A stretch of 64,000 nucleotides of DNA from Platynereis dumerilii (Eukaryota; Annelida; Polychaeta; Phyllodocida; Nereididae). Under the pieces are notes generated by a model. That model made no database searches. It was not told the DNA's origin and saw only the letters and a list, made by a program, of their open reading frames with translations. Below are positions 23,147-33,778 of the stretch, in pieces. Position 1 is the first letter of the stretch. Every line of letters begins with the position of its first letter. The position numbers were made by a program, and so were the translations under genes. The stretch covers positions 104,389,360 to 104,453,359 of the forward strand of contig JAPTHN010000003.1 in assembly GCA_026936325.1 (NCBI GenBank), written 5' to 3'.

Positions 23147-26100
23147 ATGACTGAGGGAAACGAGCAAGATGGAGTAGGCGAGAAGGAGGAGGGGGAGAAG
23201 GTGGAGGAGAAAGAGGAGGAGGAGGAGGAGAGGAAGGAAGAGGAGGATGGGAAATTAAGGGAGTCAAAGGAGGAGGAGAAGATGTTGAAAGATAACGAGA
23301 ATCAAGAGGAAAAGGTCGGAAATGACGTTAAAGACAATGACAAAGCGGCTGTCCAGTCAGATGATGATCAAAAGGAAAAGGCTGTGATAATCGCATCGGA
23401 GGGTAAACAGGCGTTCGAGAGCAAGGCCCTGGATGGCGGCTGGGGTTGGTTCATAGTGTTGGGGTGTGCCCTCATGCATCTGTTGATCGGAGGACTGAAC
23501 CGCTCGTACGGAGTCATGTACATGGAACTGCGACAGAGGTTCGGAAGTTCAGCGGCCGTCACTGCTTGGATCGGAGGGGCCGGTGTGGCCATCAGGATGG
23601 GTCTGAGTGAGTTATTTCATTAATTGCTTTTAATATTGCTTTTAATCAGTCTGGTGAAAATGAGAACTGCATGCTGCTGCCACCTGGCACAAAAGTTTAT
23701 TTTCTATGCTACAGCATTGCTGTCCCAAGAAATAGTACCAGTTTCATGGCACCTTCAAAAAATTTCTATTCAACATTGATGTATACCAGAGTCAGACTCG
23801 GCAATCACATTCTCTAAGGAAGTAGACAAGGCCATCAGCACACTCAGAAACAGCCCCGGTGTCTTCCAGACAAAATTGTGTGTCTTCCTCTGGTCGAAAG
23901 TAGGTGGACGCTCGCAGGAGCTCGCTGAATAGCACACTAGTCACTAGGTGGCAACACAAGACAGCATATGTTCTGATCTGTGGCAATGCAAGAGCACTCC
24001 ACTTGTAGACAGGCTTGTAATGATATTGTTATATGTTATTTAATATTATGATATCATTCAGGTAGGACAAGTGACAGCCTCAATGATTTGTTTTTAATAA
24101 ATTGCATTTAATTTATCATAGTCATTGATTGATATTTGAGTCACCAGAGGTATAAGGAGACACTCGGCCAGTCATCCAATGTGATAAGGAGTACTTGATC
24201 TAATTTTGACTACTCAATGATTGTATATTAATATAATAAACATACTTACATTTAGGCACAGGCCCCTTAAGAACAACTGTCCTGGAAGTTCAAAAGTTAG
24301 AATGCTGAAGTTGTACTTGACGCAATTGATAATAAGATTACGAAAAATGAATGAAGTTAATGAAAGCTGATTACAGATATTGATAGGATGATTGATGACT
24401 TAAGTTTTTTACGCCTATTGGGTGTTCAGTGAACAAGGGTGGATCCAAGATTTTTCACTGGGCAGATATGGTAGTTACTCAGTAGCCTGTCTGTAGGAAA
24501 TCGCAATATTCCAAATAACACTATGTTTTTTAAAAATAAACTCTTATCTTTCCCGTTCTAGGTCCAGTTGCAACAGCGCTCTGCAGCCGCTTCTCCGTCC
24601 GCTCCGTGATGTTGGTTGGGGGCGTCATTCTGTGGGTGGCCATGATCATCTGTGCTTTTACCCCTAACACGGAGTTTATGTTCTTCAGCTACAGTTTCCT
24701 AACAGGTAATCATTGTGAGGTATAAAATTAGTAGTTGAAATTACCTTTTCTTGCTGGATTTCGGAGCAAGAATTATTTGTGAGTTCAATTTGTTGAGAAA
24801 TCCGATTGCTCCAAAATCAAGTTACTCGAGATACTTTTCCCTGAGGCCATCCTATTTTTAGACAGCAACAGGATAACATGTCTTAAGCCGTTGGACAACA
24901 ATTCGGGGGGGGGGGGAGGGTCAGTCTAGTGGTAGCGTGCTAGACTGCCAATCGCTGGGTCCAGGGTTCGAATCCAGCTCTTGCCGGGTCACCTGGGCCT
25001 ATGTTGGACGGCTGTTTAAATCATCCTTCACCTCATTGCCGTGTCCTCCTCCTGTCCTAATTAGCCTACCAAGTGCATAAACACAGGACGTAAAGCCCCA
25101 ATCATCCATCCATCCAGGACAACAATTCTGTATTCCTCAAATCCTCAGTGCAACTCCGTTCCAACAATGATAACTAGATTGAGTCACAAATGTCATATTG
25201 GATGTGGATTTAATTAACATTGATTTGTTTGGCATTGATTTGGTTGCAGGCATAGGAGGCACAATGGTATACACCCCACCGATTGTTCTGGTCGGCCAGT
25301 ATTTCCATCGACTGCGAGGGATTGCCGTGGCCTTGGGTTCCTGTGGCTCCGGCCTGGGCATGTTCATCTTTCCCCCTTTGATTGCTTTTCTCTTCGAGAC
25401 GTTCAGCTACTCCGGGGCGTGTCTCATCTTGGCAGCTGTTATGTTGAACTGTTGCGTCAGTGGCGCTCTGATGCGTCCTCTCGACCAAAATCACAAAAAA
25501 AGGCATAAGACTCCATCTTCCAAATCGAAAGACGGCTCCTTGAAAGATGGCAAGAAGGAGTTTGACTCGCAAAAGTTGAAGAAGCAATACCTGGACACAT
25601 CCCTGATGAAAAACCCCGTCTTCCTGGCGTTTGCTCTTTCCCAGGGGTTCATCACGATGTCGTACTTCGCGGCACAGATGCTCTTGTCCGATTTCGCCAA
25701 AGTCAAAGGGTCCTCTCTGCAGGAGTCAGTGCGTCTCCTCTCCTACCTGGGAGTGTCGGACGCCATCGGACGTTTGTCCGGGGGGTTCATCTTCGACATG
25801 CCCCTCGTCCGACCACACAGGAGGTTGGTCTACAACGTCTATATCTTCATCTCAGGTTGGTTGTGTAGCTCTTTCACAGGAAGATGGTGTTATACCTTAC
25901 AGTAATGATTTTGAGTGTTCGTACAAGCACGTACGTGTTGTTGTCAATCCCATGTTGCAATCTGCGGATTCTTGTTTTAAAATTTTAAAATTCGATCAAT
26001 GTTCATACAAATGGAAAATTGAATAAAAATCTGCTTATTTAAAAATGTTTGCAAATTACTAACACAAGCGCTTCTTAGCGGTTTACTGGAAAAATTCAAT

Positions 26101-27062
26101 AAAATTCATTTGAGTTGCTCAGGGTCAACAAGCGTATTAACTGAGAATGTTCCTCCTTGATTGCAGCGGCCACGTGCTTCCTGTGGGCGGCGTCTGTCTC
26201 CTACGTGATGATCGTGGTCGTCAGCGTGATCCACGGTCTCTTCAACGGTCAAGTGGTCAGTCAGCGTTCAGTGATTGCAGCTGACCTGTTGGGGGCTGAG
26301 AGACTCCCGAGCACATTCGGACTTACAGTGGCTGTCCAGGGCATTGGCCTCATGGTGGGGCCTTTCTTCGCAGGTTGGTACCTTGTTGATCAATTATACT
26401 TCAATGGCACAATACAACCAATGGCCTACCATGTGTACTATTGCACCCCATGGGCAGGGAGACATTGCGGCATTGCCCAAGTGCTCGGTTGATGCCATGG
26501 GAAGGGGGGAGGGGATTGGAACCTGCAGTCATGTGCATGCAGACTAGCACCTGGCTGCGGTTCTATAAATATATTGCAACATCGTGATACATTTGTTAAT
26601 ACTGAGTTCACTTCTCCTGAAAAAACAGTCTTATGGGATTAAATTGGGCTAATTAATTGACATCTGAATGCCATTTACTATCTTATTGACTAAACCAGAA
26701 ATTGGTTTGTAATAGACTTAATTATTAATAATTATATATAATGGTTAAGGTGGTTAGTTGAGGATCCAATCATTAATACTATGCAGACAAATCCAGTTGA
26801 ACTGAGCTAGCTGCCTGCAGCTTACAATGATGCTGTATCACTGATCTGGTAATAGATGTGTCGTGTGTCTGTTGTCTTTTAATATATATGTAAATATTCT
26901 TCCTCAGGTCTGATCAAGGATCGCTTGGGCAGCTACGTTGGCTCCTATCTCTTCTGCGGCGTGAGCACTCTTCTCTCAGGGTTCATTTTCATGATGGGGA
27001 CGGTTGGAAAGACGTGTCGTCGCAGGGAGTTGAAAGACAGGACTATTGGGTTGTCAGCCTGA
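23147..27062 (+). CDS. SLC16-type monocarboxylate transporter
   Basis: Five exons: 23147-23606, 24562-24705, 25250-25855, 26167-26373 and 26908-27062. They total 1572 nt (523 residues), and all four introns are phase 1. Proton-linked or facilitative movement of monocarboxylates, or related substrates, across the plasma membrane is the family role. A 95-residue Glu/Lys-rich cytosolic tail precedes the MCT signature DGGWGWFIVLG (Asp96 on), which begins TM1. TM segments follow in exons 2-5. A charged loop (about DQNHKKRHKTPSSKSKDG) separates the two six-TM halves. In the second half YLGVSDAIGRLSGG carries the Asp and Arg of the MCT TM8 D/R pair. The C-terminal tail is short. The substrate and exact paralogue are not decided. 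Start choice: first ATG, directly before the acidic tail. Confidence 0.9.
24917..25115 (+). mobile_element. tRNA-derived SINE, copy 1
   Basis: An A-box-like TAGTGGTAGCGTGC is followed by the B box GGTTCGAATCC (24965-24975), a unique body with GTCCTCCTCCTGTCCTAATT, and an (ATCC)n tail. It lies in SLC16 intron 2. Related copies are at 34837-34915, 35731-35921 and 42187-42367. Confidence 0.88.
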
Positions 27063-28397
27063 TTACGATTTATGTTTTAAAACTGTGTTACTTGACAGTT
27101 GTGGATTTATGGAAAATTTATTGCTGTTTCTTGTTAAATTGATACCCGTAGCTGAGACAGTTGCCAAGCAACAGTCCGGTTTGTTACTGTTGCTATGAGA
27201 CAGTTACGGTTGCCAAGCAACTGTCAATTTCTATGAAACAGTTGTGGTTGCCATGCAACAGTGAGCTACAGTTGCTATAAACAATATAGTTGCCAAGCAA
27301 CTCAACGGCTTTTGTTCCGGAAGTCTGTGATGTGAATTAGAATCCGTGCCAAAGTTGAACGTGGATAGATACTGTTTAATCCGTCTTATGCAAGCGCTGT
27401 AATCAAAAACTGCAAACACTCTCCAGTGGAATGTGCTATGGATCCATCAATGTAATTAAGAATTTAAGATTATCGCAAATCAGGATGATTAACTTCTATA
27501 GCAATTGCACATTGGCAAATTAACATGACTCAATTGTGACTGTGAAGCTCAAACATGAAATGAATCAATCAAGTGAAAATACTTTATTTCAAGCACATTG
27601 GATATCACATGACTTAGTGTATATATATTTTGAAAAAAGTGTAGACATAAAATCTATAGATCTATACACGTATATGTTATGAATATGTTATGTACATACA
27701 GAGTGTATAATAAATTGTTAACAATATTTAAAAATATCCAACAATTGTAAAGTCTTTAAAGTGTGTGGGAAATGTTGTTTGCTCAGACTTTGCTGCTTGA
27801 AGTTCACTGGTCACATGTCGTATAGCAATCAATTATGCATTTACAAATTAGAAAATGACTTTTGTGATAACGCATTATAATTATGATGAATTGATCATTC
27901 ATTAGTCAAGCCACTCGAGTACATTGCTTAAATGAAATTATGCAAACAACACCGATTGCCCGTCAAAGGGGTAAGACTCACAAGATAGTCAATAAAAGCA
28001 GTTCAAGTGATCAAATAGCATCAAAGGCTGTGGTGGTATTGCAATTACGCAAAATACTAGTTAAGTCCTACTCTCTTGAATTCCCAAGTTTCCTACCCCC
28101 GCGGACATTGCATTGCTGCTCATTCACTGTACTTGCTGTATTTGGAATATATTTTGTTACTTGAGATACGCCTTTGCTTCAAGATTGAAGGCACAATTAG
28201 GTCAGACATTGGCCGGGCCTGTCCTGCCCAAATGGAAGACCTTGAATTAGTTTTGTTTTGGTTGAAAGATTGGCCACCCACTTCGAAACTAATGGAGGCG
28301 TCAGACATCTAGAATGACGTGCGTTGGTAAGCGGCCAATCAGAATGAGAGGGAGTCCTGTACACTGTAACTGACCAATAAGAGAGAGGTATTCAAAT
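27063..28397. other. Tail-to-tail 3' flanks of SLC16 and SLC25 genes
   Basis: Holds the 3' UTRs of the two converging genes. AATAAA near 27709 could serve the transporter. A cluster of RFX-like palindromes occupies 27160-27301. No other gene is seen. Confidence 0.5.
27160..27301. promoter_or_regulatory. Cluster of four X-box-like palindromes
   Basis: GTTGCCAAGCAAC occurs at 27160-27172, 27209-27221 and 27289-27301, and GTTGCCATGCAAC at 27247-27259. Each is an inverted pair of GTTGC half-sites like the X-box bound by RFX factors. Spacings are 49, 38 and 42 bp. This sits in the 3' region of the transporter gene, so a regulatory role is only a possibility; it may be repeat-derived. Confidence 0.45.
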
Positions 28398-31300
28398 TCA
28401 AAACGGCAAGTGTTTCCTGCACGTTTCCACTGTTAGCAGCATGGTGGCGTTAGCGGGCACAGAGCGCAACAGGCAAGGGGTGAACCCTCGAAAGAACCTC
28501 TTCCAACCTCCCTCCTCCCGATACAACTTCACGGCACAGTCTATGATGTTCTTGAAACGTCTCTGCGACTTGTTGCTGTCGTCCGACATCATGGCGGACT
28601 TGATGACGTCCGTGGGGTACGTCGTGACCCAGTACATGAACCCAGCTATACCTCCCGCTAGGAACACCCCTCCGAAAGAGACGTCATTCACGCTGCCGCC
28701 CTCTGGTGTGAGGTAGTTGCGAATAAATTCAAAGAAGCCTGAAAGTAAAAAGTCGATCCGTTAATTTTGAAAATAGAGAGACAGAGTGAGAGACGTTTTT
28801 TATTTTGACGAAAACAAATATTACAAGCAAATTTTTTTTTTGGCTATAAATAATTAGATTGCGGTCAAGGAGGCAGGAACTAAGTAACTTTCGTAACGCT
28901 GTCAATGCTTCCCCCTTTTGGTTAATTCATTAATTGATATATATATTGTATCATCATGCAAGCATGTTTGAGACCAGTGGTGGGCAAGTTAACAAAAAAT
29001 GTTAACTATGTTAACAGTTAAAAAGTTAATCAATTCCTTAGCTAAGTTAAAGTTAATAAGTTAAAATTTCGGCCAAGTTAACTGAAGTTAAGTTAATGTT
29101 ATTTTACTTTGATAAAAATAACCAACATATCTTTGAAAATACTTTCTGCAACTGTTTTCTATCAATAGGGCAATAACAAAATTAATCTTTGATAACACTA
29201 ATCGCCAGGTGGCGATCATGGCTCTTGACTTATATCTCCTAAATATATCTCTTAGAAAATTACTAAAAGAGCTGACAAATCTAGGATACATTTTGAACAT
29301 TTATTCGAGTGACCTCCAGTGCATCTACAGTTCAATGTCTCACCAAAGTAAGATGCGAGAGCGGGAGTGTTCCTCATAATCGTAGCCCCCACTCCTTGGT
29401 ACGCCCCCTTCAGGCCGTGCTCCTTCATGATTATGTGACCAGCGTTGAACACGTTGCGATACTGCACCTTCTCGCCCGACTTGGCTCGCATGATCTGGAT
29501 CTGCATCTTCGTTTTGAACTGGAAATTTTGAAAAGTATACTAAATTGTAATGGGAGTAATTCCCAGCTAAATGATTGGAAATTAAATTGGGAGAAAAAAT
29601 TACTGAAAAAAAAAAGTGTTGGGGAAATAAAATGAAAAAAAATTTTGAGAAAAGTTAATAATTTGAGGAAAAAAGGTTAAATTTTGAAAAAGAAATATTT
29701 GGAAAAAAAAATGTTTGGGGGGGGGATGTTAATTAAAAAACATAGGCAGACAGACAACATTTTTCCAAATTGATAACAATACCTTCTTTGAACTTTGTCG
29801 CTGAAGGTAAAAAAACTCCTATTGCACTCTTACCATACAATATGAGTTTTTATAATGTCGTCACATGACAGATTTTGGACAACCAGCGTCACTCTAGTAT
29901 AGTGGTCATGTATTAAAACAATATCTGTGATCTGTAGATGTTTTACTAAATGAGAATTGCATTTTAAATTAGCAATTAACACGGAACGGCCTCTCACCAG
30001 GTCAATTGGTCCCTCCACAAAAGCTGTGATGACGCCCGTGAATGCTCCACACATGAAATACTCGGGAATGGTCAGGCGTTTGCCTTGTCTCTCTGATCCT
30101 GCTACCCATGCTGAAATCTGAAAACAAAAGATAAAGTAATTTTTGAAAATTCAAAAAGTGCTGTGTACTATCTACGGTAGCTTACAATATTGCGCTCATG
30201 ATGAGACTCCTAAAAGATTTAAATATTCTTACTTACAAAATGTTTGACCTAATTAAATGTCTGTTGCTGCCCATGACCTAATTACACCCATTTTGCTACT
30301 CATGTGACCTGCATGCACTCTCACTGGTGCTTCTAAATTCTAATCGTCAGTTCAGTCTCCTAATCTAGGATACATTATATTTGTCCAGGCCTATAAACTG
30401 TAACGCAGGATCTCAGCTGTTGCTTACCTGACTTGCCTGAAACTCTGCCAGACATTCTTAATATATGTCTCCTTTGTTTTGCCATCATCAAAAGTATGAT
30501 TTGACTGTTTTCTCTCCTTGAATAACACTTATTATGAAATAGCAAGTGAACCAAAGGACACTAATGTCAGACATGCTGCTATTGAACCTCACTTTGGAAA
30601 AGTCCCAGCTCCCTGGCAACGTCACATGACACAGCCAGGAGTCCAGATATATGCAACGTCACCAACCCCACGAGCGCTTGAATAAGGGGCCGACCAGATG
30701 ATCTTTGGGGGGGGGGGAGGGCTATGGATATTTGGTGAAAAAAAAAAGATTGTTTGCCACTTGACACTGAAAAAAAAGTTTATTTCCAACTGTAGCTAGG
30801 GCGAAAAAATTGTTCGTCGACGCACCGCAAACGAAAAAAAAAGTTCGCCTCGGGGGCAAAGTCCATAGCCCCCCCCAACTATCATCTGGTCGTCCCCTAA
30901 ACCAAAGATTGAATAAACTTACAATGTCATGACAGCTCTGCTATTTTAATTTAGGTGTTTAGCAATAGAGTGTATTTATCGAGCACATATGGTAAGCCAA
31001 TGCCATTGCGTAACACACACCCTCTTATTAAGTGGTAGAAGGCCTGATTCTCCCCAGTGGGTGCGAGGCACCTCAGAGAGAAGGTGGTGGTAAAGTTATA
31101 TTCAACACAAATTTTCTAATTAAAATTACTGCACTTGCCCAGAAATATGAATTCCCTGTCACTTGGATTTATTTTCCTTGACTATTTATTACCCGTTGCC
31201 TGTAGCACTTGACTGTTTGACTGCATGCAGGCACATAATTATTGTGTCAACAGTCAATTTGAGTGAAAGCATTCGATTTTACTTGTGGCTTATTAAATAT

Positions 31301-33403
31301 TTTGTGCCACGCAAAACCTTGTGTCACATATTTTAAATATATGCTCTATATGTTTGTGGCCCACCAAAAATATAATATTCAGCTGTATTCAATTAGTGAA
31401 CTGCAGTTCATAAATTTATACCAGTTCCAGATCATACATATTGTTGAAGTGGGGGGGGAGGTGAGTTGGGGCAAGAGGGGGGGGGGCTGAAAAGATGGGC
31501 CAAAATTAGAGGGACCAACATGTAGGGGAGGAGGAGGGATAGGGGGCAAGATGAGGGAGTCAGCATAATTATAGGAGGGCAATGTCGGGGGAGGGGGGGG
31601 CACAATGAGGGAGTGAAAAGTGTATATTAAAACACATCATCTTCAACTGCAAATTAAAAAGTTACATAGAATCATTGTATCTTATAACTAGCCTTTTTAT
31701 AGCTCCCCTGTTGAACCTCACTTTAGGAATAAACCAAGCTCCATGATCTTATGATAAGGTCACATGAACCAGCAAATTGTGCAGTCCAATTCCAAGAAAC
31801 TGGCCTGCCCCTGGGTATGTGAAGCGAGCTCTCAGGAGATCATTTAAAGCAGACTTATTCCTACATTCAAAATAAAATTACAACAACCATAGACAGAGGT
31901 TAGACACAATGTTGGAAGTCCATTTTCATTATATAACCTCTCTACCCGTCGTAAGACGGGTACGCTGCTAGTCACTTCACAAGTTTCTAATTGGGTTACG
32001 TCAACTTAAAAATATTACCTGATAGTAAGAGGTGAATAGCGTGGCTCTGAAGAACATCTGGCCAACAATGGGAGACCCTGGAAAAAAAGAGAAGTAATTC
32101 ACATGAAACTTAATTGTTCTACCAGAGCACTTAACAAACTTATGACATATATACATCCTGAATTCCTGATAATAAGACTGTACATAGTTTTGACAATGTT
32201 TAAGCAGCGAACAGCTGTTACAGTTTTTATGATGTTCCCCATTTAATTGAAAAAAAAGACAATTTATTAAAAATAAATTTTATTTCAGAGTGTTTTTCAC
32301 ATTGTTCCACATGTGCACAGCGGACAGCTACAGAACATGCAGAAGTGAACCATAAATTATTATAATCAGCTGATAATTTTAACTTCTGTGTTACTTTCTT
32401 TGCCAGCATGATTCAGCAAATGCCACAGTTACTATCTTTATAGCATGTTTACATTGTAAGTGTCAAGGATGCACATTTACTTTGTTGTTATAAATTAAGC
32501 CTCCACTTTTCCACCATGTACTTATAAAAATTTAGCTTCAAGCCTATATTTATTTCAACTGAAGGCTACAGTGCAGCGATTCATTGAACCAGCACATATA
32601 TAAATGCCTGTTAACAGGGTTACTAGTGACTTACTACAGCATCATTTATAGGCCATTATATTGTCCCTGGGTCATTGTCACTTCACATTAGTGAGCCAAA
32701 CTGTAGTAGACCTACTCTGTAGGGAAATTTTAAATAGGTCTACAGGGGCAGATCCAAGAATTTGGAAAGAAGTCCAGTTTGGTGCCGACCAGATGATACC
32801 TTGGGGGGGGGGGGCTGTGGATTTTTCATGAAAAACGTTTGTTCAGCACCTGTCACAAAAAAGAGTCAGCTTTGGCTCGGTGTTATGTTAAAATTGTAAT
32901 AAAAAGTTTGTCACCCAAGTATGCCGGAAAAAAAGTTTTCGTTGCTTTGTGTGCGCAAAAATCCCTGTTTGAAATCCATATTCCCGGCGTCCGAAGTGGC
33001 AGTGGTGAGCTTTCCTTACTGAGCGGCATTGGTTTATTCAAGATTTTAAACTTGCATGCATATTACATTTTATGATAGGGATCCGGAGCCATGGACCCCG
33101 CTGCCCCGCCCCCTCTGGATGCATGGATCTGTGACCCCCTGAAAATGTTACCAAATCTAAATGAATGATCTGTCATGTAGGGTACTGACCGACTCCCTTG
33201 TAGAGGCCTCCTATCCCTTCCCATTTGAGTGTCTTGACGAAGCAGTCGACTAGTCCCTTGTAGACAGGGTTGTGGATGGGCTGGGTCTGCAGTCTCACTT
33301 TCAGGGTGTCAAAGGGGTGGCCCACCAGACACACAGCTATCCCCCCAGCTGTCCCTGCTATGCTGTTCTTCAGAGTCCTCAGTAAAAACGACTCGTCCGC
33401 CAT
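28398..33403 (-). CDS. SLC25 mitochondrial carrier (carnitine/amino-acid carrier-like clade)
   Basis: Five exons on the minus strand: 33190-33403, 32019-32077, 29998-30117, 29344-29518 and 28398-28738. They total 909 nt (302 residues), the usual size. The three carrier signatures are visible: HPFDTLKVRLQT in exon 1, GPIDLFKTKMQIQ across exons 3-4, and YPTDVIKSAMMSDD in exon 5, with the three ~100-residue repeats and six TM helices expected of an inner-membrane exchanger. The third signature and the SVPANATMLLTVET end resemble the SLC25A20/29, plant BOU and yeast YMC group. The substrate (acylcarnitine, basic amino acids or other) is not decided. Splice phases are consistent throughout. It shares a short upstream region with NFKBIL1. 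Confidence 0.9.
28985..29097. repeat. GTTAA-rich direct repeat
   Basis: Variants of AGTTAACA and AAGTTAAAGTTAA recur about ten times in an SLC25 intron. This looks like a transposon end or a local simple repeat; no partner was found. Confidence 0.5.
29815..29925 (-). mobile_element. Partial relative of the 5850-6167 element
   Basis: Read on the minus strand, TTTAATACATGACCACTAT, then CATGTGACGACATTATAAAA, then ACTCATATTGTATGG follow the order seen at 5851-5940. Only one end is present. Confidence 0.6.
30686..30900. mobile_element. MITE with G-run ends, copy 1
   Basis: The ends GGGGCCGACCAGATGATC and, inverted, AGGGGACGACCAGATGAT bracket poly-G/poly-C tracts and GGCTATGGA / TCCATAGCC words, so nearly the whole element folds back. 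A related half-copy is at 32779-32840. Intronic in the SLC25 gene. Confidence 0.65.
31000..32010. other. SLC25 intron, no gene
   Basis: Purine-rich G runs at 31452-31600 produce opposite-strand proline-rich frames that are not genes. AACCTCACTTTRGGAA is shared by 30585 and 31713, suggesting two diverged copies of a repeat. Confidence 0.45.
32779..32840. mobile_element. MITE with G-run ends, partial copy 2
   Basis: GTGCCGACCAGATGATACC followed by a G run and GGCTGTGGATTTTTCATG matches the left end of the element at 30686. No right end is visible. Confidence 0.5.
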
Positions 33404-33778
33404 CGTTCAGTTGTAGTACTCCCTCTGTCTCACATGGCTTATCTATTGCCTTACTGACCTCGAAACTTACATTTTTTGTTTCATTCAAGTTGAACTTTCA
33501 TGAGCTGCTAGCAGACGCCGGAAGTAGCAGACAGCTGATCGGAGGGACTAAAGCGCCTGCTGCACTTGTCGTTTGACAAAATGTAACAGATCAAAGCAAC
33601 TCATCAATGAATTATTAAAACCAATAAAAATTCTTTGTCAGTAGGTTAGCGTAATTAAGTGTATCAATGTCCAATGGTTGCAGGCTGGAGTCAACTTTTT
33701 CATGGGCTTGGAGTGAGGAGTTTTAGTCCAGCCGAAACATGGCAGACGATGCAAAATCGTCTTTGAAAATGTTCCAAA
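33404..33778. promoter_or_regulatory. Shared upstream region of SLC25 gene and NFKBIL1
   Basis: Only 375 bp separate the two divergent start codons. It contains an ETS/GABP-type site CCGGAAGT (33518-33525) and no TATA box that I can see. A bidirectional promoter is likely, with ETS sites being typical of such promoters and of nuclear genes for mitochondrial proteins (general knowledge). Transcription starts are not determined. Confidence 0.6.

Noticed and set aside
24917-25000. tRNA gene
   Set aside because: A good B box is present, but the cloverleaf is not complete and the same unit recurs with a SINE body and ATCC tail.
31379-31603. Proline-rich minus-strand frame
   Set aside because: It is produced by G-runs in an SLC25 intron.
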